Assembly (NCBI GenBank): GCA_963931865.1
Contig: OZ007505.1
Coordinates: forward strand, 10,616,913-10,680,912
Source of the DNA: Axinella damicornis
Taxonomy: Eukaryota; Porifera; Demospongiae; Axinellida; Axinellidae
Reading direction: 5' to 3'
DNA length: 64,000 nt
In this document: positions 60,201-64,000 of the stretch, in pieces
Position numbering within the stretch: the first letter of the stretch is position 1
How the letters are laid out: each line of letters opens with the position of its first letter
The notes under the pieces: generated by a model
Told to the model about the DNA's origin: nothing
Databases searched by the model: none
Seen by the model: the letters and a program-made list of their open reading frames with translations, nothing else
Made by a program: the position numbers and the translations under genes

Positions 60201-60802
60201 TTACGTAAGTTGTGAACAATGCTTTACAGTCCTCGCAGAGGGCCCCCTTGGCATCTCACACTGTTCACTATTCTTATCGAACAGCTATGTCCACAAATTC
60301 TCATTCTCATTGTCCATGCACTAACACATCATTCTATATTATGGCTACGTACCTTCCAAACTCCATGGTCTTCACCATCAGTACAGCAAATTCACTGTGA
60401 CCATGTTCGATTGCCAGATGGAGTGGGGTTTGCTTATCGTTGTTTCTGGCCAAAGTCTTTGCATCATGGTCCAGCAGATCCTTTCCAACACTTACAAAGC
60501 CTTTCATAGCTGCGAGGTGCAGTGGAGTGTTGCCATCAGGACCAGCAGTGGTAACACGGGCCCCTCGTTGAAGCAGTCTGATCACAAACTGCTGAGCCTA
60601 TTATAATAAAAGGTAACATGCAAATCAATCAATTCACACTAGTCTATTGATCTGCATCTGTATCACTAAGGCATGGAATGGAATTGGAACTTTTAGAGTG
60701 GAATCCTATCATTTCTGTGACTGGCCAGAGTTTGTAGCTACATGCTTGCCAATTGAATTTCATGAGTGTACACATGTAAACCATCAATACATTAAGATTT
60801 TA

Positions 60803-60850
<48 letters not shown>

Positions 60851-61825
60851 TGACGGAAGTGGGATGTTCGTGGGGCGGGACTAGACTATAGTGACGCGCG
60901 ACCTTCGTACTTTAATTTCTTTACTGAACCTCGAACTCCGCGAAGAATGTTCAAGAACATTGGGCCCAGGCATGGGCTGGAATCCAATATGCAATCGGGG
61001 AGCAGCAGTCGAAGCTGACGCAATCGGGCGAGCAGCAGTTCAAGTGGACGCAATCGGGGAGCAGCAGTCGAAGCGGACGTGATTGGGCGGCGAGCAGCAG
61101 CTGAAGCGGGGTGCAATCGGGGAGCAGCAGCTGGACGCGAGGCGGGGAGCAGCAGTGGAAGCGGATGCCGCAATCGGGCCCGGGAGCAGCAGCTGAAGCG
61201 GACGCAATCGGGGAGAAGCAGCTCTTCAGAGAGCTGTCCGGCGCTGGATTACGCACAGTAGGCGAACAAGGGGGAAGTAGCTGAGCGAGCGAAGCGAGCT
61301 CAGCTACTTGTAATTATTTAAGATTAAGAAAACAGAGCTGGAAGGCATACCTGAACGTGAAAAGCAATGAAATGAAATGGAATGGGCCTCATTCCGAACC
61401 TGAATGACTAATGCATGATGCGTTAGTGCACGTTCCATAAATTCGACTATGCCGAGTTAGAGAGGCCAAACAATTAATTTTATGGATGAAGGATTAGTGA
61501 TTGTTCATGCCACATTTGTGTCGCTGATTATCTTAGCACGAAATTGTGTGGAATGGGGTGAATTTATACCGAATTGTGTGGACTTCTGGATTTACTGGAG
61601 TGATGATAATTGAATTGGAATGTGAGCTGCACCTTCATTAATGTAGTTTATAATTAGGGATCATGTCTTGTATTAGCCTATGTTGCTATACATGTACATG
61701 CATCCTTGTCTATTATGACAGAATTGTTATAGACAAAAAAAAAAAAAAAAAAAAAAAAGCTTGAAGTGAGTAATTGCATTACTGTATGAACAATGATTCC
61801 ACTCTTGATTAATGCCTGGCTAGAT

Positions 61826-61873
<48 letters not shown>

Positions 61874-62631
61874 ACACACACTACACTATTCTACACTACA
61901 CTATACACACACACACAGTTTTGATGCATGGGTAAATGTAGAGGTGTCAATCCCTTACACAGAATTCTCCAAACTCGTGTTGCTGCAACACCCAAAGTAA
62001 CGCTTGGTGCACACCACCCGTTTCTGCCACAAATGAATCCGTATACACCTCAAGGATTGCCTCTGTGCGGCGTAAACCCACCCTGCTTTTTTCTGCAACC
62101 TAAACAGTTGCATGTTACGTGTGTGCGTATGAATGCAGGAGGGAAGGAAACATTAAAAATGCTTGGTTAGTATGATAGCTGAGATAAGAGGAGTGTCCTG
62201 CATACTTTTTCCAGAAACTCTTCCCCTTCATTTTCCGTTGATGCATCCACCTGAGCCCACACTGATCCCGAGCGTGTAGGAAGGCCTGAAGAGATCGGTT
62301 CACCGGCACTTCTGTACCGATGTAATGAAAGGCTTGGCGACGAATTCAGATCATCGTGAGACGTTATCAATGTCAGTCGCAGTGGTACTTGAATTTTTAT
62401 TTTCACATCTTCCAAGCGGATAATCCCCTCGTCATCCACAGGAAAGTCGACCAGCTCACCGAGACTTGCTTGGTCGCCTGGATAACGCGCCGCTTCAGCA
62501 GCGTTTAGGCTGGCCGCCAACTCTGGAAGTGAGTGGTTCGAAGAATCACCGTTGAGCTGAGGTTCATGCTGACTAATGCCGTTGACGCTGAGCAGTTTCG
62601 CCGGTTCCATCGTTGGGGTGCCCTGCTCCAT
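45146..62631 (-). CDS. TRP-family cation channel with ankyrin repeats (TRPV/TRPA-like), 14 coding exons
   Basis: The gene encodes a six-transmembrane, non-selective cation channel subunit of the transient receptor potential superfamily, which acts as a tetramer in a membrane. I joined these minus-strand exons with GT-AG borders and compatible phases: 62631-62206, 60597-60353, 56688-56607, 55273-55097, 52876-52803, 52385-52203, 51691-51518, 51405-51148, 51070-50981, 49325-49145, 48429-48378, 48239-48134, 45846-45790, 45766-45740. A terminal exon near 45279-45146 is less certain. The product is about 710 residues before that exon. Order: acidic N-terminus, two clear ankyrin repeats, pre-S1 segment, S1-S6 with pore, then a coiled coil. 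TRPV proteins are usually 700-900 residues with about six ankyrin repeats, so the ankyrin part is short. The start ATG is preceded in frame by a stop (TAG). Introns carry many mobile elements. Confidence 0.85.
45740..45846 (-). CDS. TRP gene exons 13-14, including a 27-nt micro-exon
   Basis: Exon 45846-45790 reads RILRMMLSVEMASLDKELK. After a 23-bp gap, the micro-exon 45766-45740 reads EERENWRCR. The gap TGAGAGTGAGTGGTGTGTGCAG is extremely short for an intron. It may instead be one exon using one of these sites, so this join is tentative. Confidence 0.55.
46203..46376 (-). CDS. Candidate exon in TRP intron, product unknown
   Basis: On minus, acceptor-like CATACCATGCAG is followed by LYGSTIIEYSEPVYMYVVDA, then EKSQFFRDWGSYMHETCENN and FGDVCYAETLLMECKKTSTK, to a GTGTGT donor near 46202. 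Codon use and composition look coding. The phase does not fit between exons 12 and 13, so it is either an alternative exon or part of another gene. I do not recognise the domain. Confidence 0.3.
47248..47318 (-). repeat. tRNA-like Pol III module (SINE head or pseudo-tRNA)
   Basis: On minus there is an A-box-like TAGCTTAGTGGTAAGAGCA, an anticodon arm TCTGA-CTAGTAT-TCAGA (anticodon AGT, threonine type) and a B-box GGTTCAAATCC. The acceptor stem does not pair and there is no clean 3' end, so this is a tRNA-derived repeat, not a working tRNA. It resembles 55509-55584. Confidence 0.55.
47483..48026. mobile_element. Element with CAGGCC termini and 5-bp flanking repeat
   Basis: Left end CAGGCCGCGAAGCG. 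The right end read backwards is CAGGCCCGTAGCCAGGGGGG. CATCA stands on both sides. Inside is a small hairpin (TTCACTGCC AAA GGCAGTGAA) and GGGGTTCGATCGAACCCC. The GTAGCCAGG-type end is shared with other MITEs in the window. Confidence 0.55.
48134..48429 (-). CDS. TRP gene exons 11-12: C-terminal coiled coil
   Basis: Exon 48429-48378 reads DYRKQFYESSEIIKNPQ. Exon 48239-48134 reads LLEKWEVPPVSEANRKLERL then ERELKKQSDALEELR, a heptad-type coiled coil that could help tetramer assembly. The intron between is 138 bp. Phases 0/1 and 1/2 fit. Confidence 0.82.
49145..49325 (-). CDS. TRP gene exon 10: S6 and TRP-like helix
   Basis: Encodes WLGVIFYLTFLFLVIVVLLN then LLIAQMSDTYTNVQLDAQ. NLLIA-M-S/G-D-T is the classic S6 end of TRP channels. 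It continues RSLAINRAWIVARVEHNS, with the tryptophan expected in the post-S6 TRP helix. Acceptor CCTTCCCAG, donor GTAAGG. Confidence 0.92.
49395..50531. mobile_element. hAT-like element in TRP intron
   Basis: Left end CAATGGCGTAGCCAAATCC. The right end read backwards is CAGTGGCGTAGCTAGGATT. The flanking 8-mers CATTTTGG and CAGTTTGG differ by one base, consistent with an aged hAT target duplication. Inside it (49672-50105) is the second copy of the mini-exon repeat, with ATGGCGACCAAAAGGAAGAC ending at GTGAGT near 49783 and ATGGCGGCCGACGGCACGAC ending at GTGAGT near 49946. No transposase was recognised. Confidence 0.6.
50981..51070 (-). CDS. TRP gene exon 9: pore helix and filter
   Basis: Encodes EFYNVLFTGLRVMVEGGSIV then DQYFGPRGF. 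Its place between S5 and S6 marks it as the pore loop. The filter does not match the textbook TRPV filter, so subfamily is uncertain. Acceptor CCTGCAG, donor GTAAGTA. Confidence 0.85.
51148..51405 (-). CDS. TRP gene exon 8: S4-S5 linker, S5 and outer turret
   Basis: Encodes STGAYVQILYQVMLQDMIQF (linker), GTIFLVFLISFSGAFYFAL (S5) and an extracellular loop with N-glycosylation sequons (NGS, NES, NMT). Acceptor CTCTCAG, donor GTAAGTA. Confidence 0.88.
51518..51691 (-). CDS. TRP gene exon 7: S3 and S4
   Basis: Encodes HRLHYFLDYYNYLDSSAVIF then TFLIIPFRAV (S3), and VQWIFASFSYLFNGLRAFKY then AAVFR (S4). S4 has few basic residues, as is usual for TRP channels. Acceptor TATTCTGCAG, donor GTAGTT. Confidence 0.87.
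52203..52385 (-). CDS. TRP gene exon 6: S1 and S2
   Basis: Encodes LNFFYFLCVMAALTSALVSA (S1), the linker ARKQDPRLYDQPLDIFRG and ICEGAALLLIGYYGITEL (S2). Acceptor TTCCTACAG, donor GTGAGA. Confidence 0.85.
52803..52876 (-). CDS. TRP gene exon 5: pre-S1 segment
   Basis: A 74-nt exon reads EVVYHDVVRLLLRRKWKLF then ARWAFL. This matches the conserved pattern H-x-x-V-x-x-L-x-x-K-W-x-x-F just before S1 in TRP channels. Acceptor TGATTGTAG, donor GTAAGG. Confidence 0.85.
52922..53512. mobile_element. CCGTAGATC MITE, copy 1 (591 bp with TA)
   Basis: Ends TACCGTAGATCCGGAAATTT and AAATTTCCGGATCTACGGTA are perfect inverted repeats including the flanking TA. The element lies in a TRP intron. Short plus and minus frames inside are unidentified. 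It shares its termini with 55713 and 59201 but not its core. Confidence 0.88.
54937..55039. mobile_element. 103-bp MITE with 9-bp target duplication
   Basis: TAGTCTCGGTCCCAGACCC and GGGTCTGGGGCCGAGACTA are terminal inverted repeats. ATCATATAC lies at 54928-54936 and 55040-55048. The core contains ACTAGTATCACGCGCGGGG, also found in the element at 40480. The 9-bp duplication points to Mutator-like ancestry. Confidence 0.85.
55097..55273 (-). CDS. TRP gene exon 4: linker
   Basis: 59 codons, DTVLAVLDTMLEPIPGEQNS to CLQKIAKSNNK. Acceptor GTGCAACAG, donor GTATGA. The segment bridges ankyrin repeats and pre-S1, as in TRPV-type channels. Confidence 0.82.
55509..55584 (+). repeat. tRNA-like Pol III module (SINE head or pseudo-tRNA)
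   Basis: A-box GTGGCTCAGTGG, anticodon arm TCTGA-GTGGTAT-TCAGA (anticodon GGT, threonine type) and B-box GGTTCGAATCG. GTGGG and CCCAC at the ends can pair, but the T-stem is imperfect. A tRNA-derived repeat is more likely than a functional gene. Confidence 0.5.
55713..56156 (-). mobile_element. CCGTAGATC MITE, copy 2 (444 bp with TA)
   Basis: Ends TACCGTAGATCGGGAAATTT and ATATTTCCCGATCTACGGTA, with TA at both borders. The internal sequence is the reverse complement of copy 3. The shared minus frame starts MLRSRSLCDSSSPPMDSPIP, probably not a real protein. Confidence 0.88.
56157..58074. other. TRP intron sequence
   Basis: Apart from exon 56607-56688 nothing coding was recognised. A direct repeat of about 21 bp (CAGTTGGTCCATGTATACAT, 57763 and 57784) and one TTAGCCTCGTTCCCA terminus near 57805 are visible. 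Confidence 0.45.
56607..56688 (-). CDS. TRP gene exon 3: end of ankyrin region
   Basis: A small 82-nt exon, acceptor CTTTTGCTGCAG and donor GTTGGT. It reads VRHLFMGSRSLPCSLSLHNL then LEKKDMK. Phases fit exons 2 and 4 exactly. The donor is weaker than the others; the alternative donor GTGAGT four bases on would break the frame. Confidence 0.7.
58075..58150. repeat. 38-bp tandem duplication
   Basis: TTGACGTCACTCACATGAGG and following bases are repeated at 58113 with one change. The word CATCACTCACATGAGGAA also occurs in the inverted U1/U4 segment. Confidence 0.9.
58206..58348. repeat. 143-bp palindromic foldback element
   Basis: GTATCACCATAGTACCAAGC pairs with GCTTGGTACTATGGTGATAC. The centre ATTGTTACGAGTGCGAAGCA and CGAGTAACAAT forms a second hairpin. 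Same design as 7502 and 11230. Confidence 0.88.
59201..59668 (+). mobile_element. CCGTAGATC MITE, copy 3 (468 bp with TA)
   Basis: Ends TACCGTAGATCGGGAAATTT and AAATTTCTCGATCTACGGTA, with TA at both borders. Its core matches copy 2 in opposite orientation (frame MLRSRSFCDSSSPPMDSPIP). Both copies are in TRP introns, about 3 kb apart. Confidence 0.88.
60353..60597 (-). CDS. TRP gene exon 2: ankyrin repeats
   Basis: Acceptor ATAATAG at the right, donor GTACGT at the left. It reads AQQFVIRLLQRGARV, then the ankyrin motifs GNTPLHLAAMKGF and KQTPLHLAIEHGHSEFAVL. It joins exon 1 in phase 0. These repeats normally pack into the cytosolic ankyrin domain. Confidence 0.88.
60811..60850. repeat. (GT)n microsatellite
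   Basis: About 20 GT repeats in TRP intron 1, beside the inverted minisatellite-bearing repeat. Confidence 0.93.
60853..61250 (-). repeat. Array-type minisatellite repeat, inverted, in TRP intron 1
   Basis: GGGGCGGGACTAGACTATAG and the GCAATCGGGGAGCAGCAG repeats are the reverse complement of the CTATAGTCTAGTCACGCCCC and CTGCTGCTCCCCGATTGC stretches of the array units (for example 14030-14415). The repeat is therefore dispersed and not confined to the array. Confidence 0.8.
61272..61304. repeat. Small hairpin
   Basis: AGTAGCTGAGCGAGC pairs with GCGAGCTCAGCTACT around a GAAGC-type centre. Confidence 0.75.
61305..61736. other. TRP intron 1 sequence
   Basis: AT-rich, no gene or repeat recognised. 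Confidence 0.5.
61737..61881. repeat. Poly-A, poly-C and (CA)n cluster
   Basis: A run of about 22 A (61737-61758), a run of 33 C (61827-61859) and a directly abutting CA tract (61860-61881). The long C run is a likely assembly weak point. Confidence 0.95.
62206..62631 (-). CDS. TRP gene exon 1: N-terminus
   Basis: 142 codons from ATG (62631) to donor GTATGC (62205). The peptide is polar and acidic (MEQGTPTMEPAKLLSVNG, later DFPVDDEGIIRLEDVKIKIQ) and ends STENEGEEFLEK. No signal peptide is seen, as expected for a cytosolic channel N-terminus. A second in-frame Met (MEPAKLL) is an alternative start. Confidence 0.8.
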
Positions 62632-63318
62632 CTCGATCTACTGTACTAGTAAACGTACTGAGTGAGTAATTACGTTTATTATGATTCATACGTCACTAAG
62701 GTATGCAGAGAACGTAGCTAATTAAATTCAATACCAATAATAATTATTGCGGTCAATTAAAAAAAGGCCTATATACTACAATGCCCAATGCATACGACAG
62801 CAGCGATGTCAAACTTCTTATATAGCTGCTGTCAGCAGCTAGCTAGCTAATTAGGAAGTTGCTAATTGCATGGTCCTGCAGGATGCTCTATTACAATCAA
62901 CTATCATTAGCCTCGTTCCCAGGCCCCTTACGAAAAATCGGAATTTTTGTAAGGGGCCTGGGAATGAGGCTACATATGATACTTTATACCTGCACAGTAC
63001 GTCTAATGCAATGCATCTGCAGGTCATTTTAAATTGCTTATAGCTAGCTATAGACTTATGATTTTTGGGAAACGTGTTTCACTTTCTATAATTACAACCA
63101 ATGGGGATTCTTCATCAATGACATAACATCTACCAGTCTAAAGCCAAACAGTTACTATTACATCATTGATATAACTTTGCCATAAAACAGTCCCAAAATT
63201 AATTGAAAAAGAAACTAACAGAATACACCACAAGCTCTCCTATTAGTGATACACTAGCCACGCCTAGCTACATCTTGATTGTCATCACTAGTTCACTCTG
63301 ATTGTTTAAACAGCAAGA
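62632..63318. other. Intergenic region between the two channel genes
   Basis: About 690 bp hold the 3' flank of the IP3R/RyR-like gene and the 5' flank of the TRP gene. It is AT-rich. TTTATT at 62675-62680 would be AATAAA on the gene strand but lies very far from the stop. No clear TATA box or CpG cluster was noted. Confidence 0.5.
62908..62972. repeat. 65-bp palindromic MITE
   Basis: TAGCCTCGTTCCCAGGCCCC and GGGGCCTGGGAATGAGGCTA are inverted with one mismatch, and the arms continue to AAAAAT/ATTTTT. The ends match the TAGNCTCG family seen at 30424, 40480 and 54937. No clear target duplication is seen here. Confidence 0.85.
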
Positions 63319-64000
63319 TCACTGAGAGGGTCCCTCAAAGGAGGCCTCCTTGCGAGGGGCATCTGAGAAATACGATTCTCTACCCAGATTTTGCTCCTCC
63401 CACTTGGCCTGCTCCTGAAGCTTGTCTCGCAATGTGGTCTTGTGCTCCTGGAAGGACAATAAAATCCAATAATGGAACTACAATGAATACAGTCATGACA
63501 TGAAAAGAGGTCACCTCTCCTTGGCTATCTTCACCTGCCCTTCCTGCATACAGACACAAAACCTCACCTCTGCCTTGAAGCGTTCAAGCACATCCTTGAC
63601 CATGGTCTTCAGTTCCATCAGGTGGAGGGCAGTTTCATCCTCCTCCTCACCCAGTGTCAGTGCTACCAGCAGAGGGAAGAACTCCAGCTTTCCACCATGA
63701 ATCTGGAAGGACAGGAGAGTGAAGAAGTTGAATCTCCCTGTGATGTTGGGATGATCAAAATGCTCTCACCATGTTGTAGACAAAGCTTTCGATGGCATTG
63801 TGGTCACTAACATCAATCTGGTCCAGGTAGATAGAGTAGTAGATGTAGTCCCACATGTTGTGGTCATTCTTCACATGGTAATCAAATCCCTACAGAGAAG
63901 AGAAGGTACCTGCTATCAATACAAACCAAAGTGGAAGTAGGCACCCACTATTCATAAAACACTAATAGAAGGCATCAAAATAATGCATAAGACTCACCTT
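63319..64000 (-). CDS. IP3 receptor/ryanodine receptor-like calcium release channel, C-terminal exons (partial)
   Basis: Proteins of this family are large tetrameric channels of the endoplasmic reticulum that release stored calcium. Three complete exons are seen in phase 0: 63889-63770, 63702-63568 and 63447-63319 (stop TGA). A fourth reaches the window edge at 63998. The first reads GFDYHVKNDHNMWDYIYYSI then YLDQIDVSDHNAIESFVYNM. This fits the conserved tail of IP3R and RyR, where F-x-x-H-x4-HNMW-x-Y provides the two histidines of the C-terminal zinc-binding site and is followed by E-S-Y/F-V. The next exon has FFPLLVALTL. The last has a charged coiled-coil stretch (LRDKLQEQAKWEEQNL) and ends EASFEGPSQ. 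HNMW and the coiled-coil tail favour IP3R over RyR. Confidence 0.85.

Overview
The window looks like animal nuclear DNA rich in repeats, not bacterial sequence. Two intron-containing genes lie on the minus strand at the right end, with GT-AG introns. Most of the rest consists of mobile elements, microsatellites and duplicated blocks. The two genes encode a TRP-type cation channel and an IP3-receptor/ryanodine-receptor-type calcium release channel, both common in animals. Many foldback elements, a Ty3/gypsy element and a DUF3504/Crypton-like fragment fit an early-branching invertebrate such as a sponge. That taxonomic guess is inference and was not tested.

Layout. Positions 1-5280 hold two related blocks that share a marker sequence (GGTCACACCCACCTGG) and a GT microsatellite. 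One block carries two DNA-transposon insertions that can be mapped to the base, because the neighbouring copies keep the empty sites. Positions 5280-9270 hold palindromic elements and a decayed minus-strand DUF3504/Crypton-like coding fragment. Positions 9278 to about 41830 are a direct array of four large units (U1 9278, U2 17035, U3 27222, U4 33009). Each unit runs in the order marker, GT tract, G-rich stretch, CA tract, unique blocks, CAGCTGCTGCTCC-type minisatellite, AT-rich block. The units differ by insertions, deletions and one local inversion. U2 holds a 4048-bp Ty3/gypsy element with identical 169-bp LTRs, inserted in a poly-G tract that is still empty in U3. U3 holds a 1.37-kb insertion with a perfect 131-bp-arm hairpin and a promoter-like stretch between two divergent first-exon-like reading frames. 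U4 holds a hAT-like MITE, an element with a 9-bp target duplication and a WD40 exon fragment.

Positions 45146-62631 (minus) carry the TRP channel gene. I assembled fourteen coding exons in phase from the N-terminus through ankyrin repeats, the pre-S1 segment, S1-S6, the pore and a C-terminal coiled coil; the last exon remains uncertain. Its introns are filled with MITEs, tRNA-like Pol III modules and minisatellite. About 690 bp upstream, on the same strand, lies the 3' end of the IP3R/RyR-like gene (63319 to the window edge). Two calcium-handling channels therefore sit head to tail.

No rRNA, convincing functional tRNA, CRISPR array or operon is visible. Most open frames in the repeat array (poly His-Thr, poly Cys-Val, repeated short peptides) are by-products of simple repeats or duplicated non-coding sequence.
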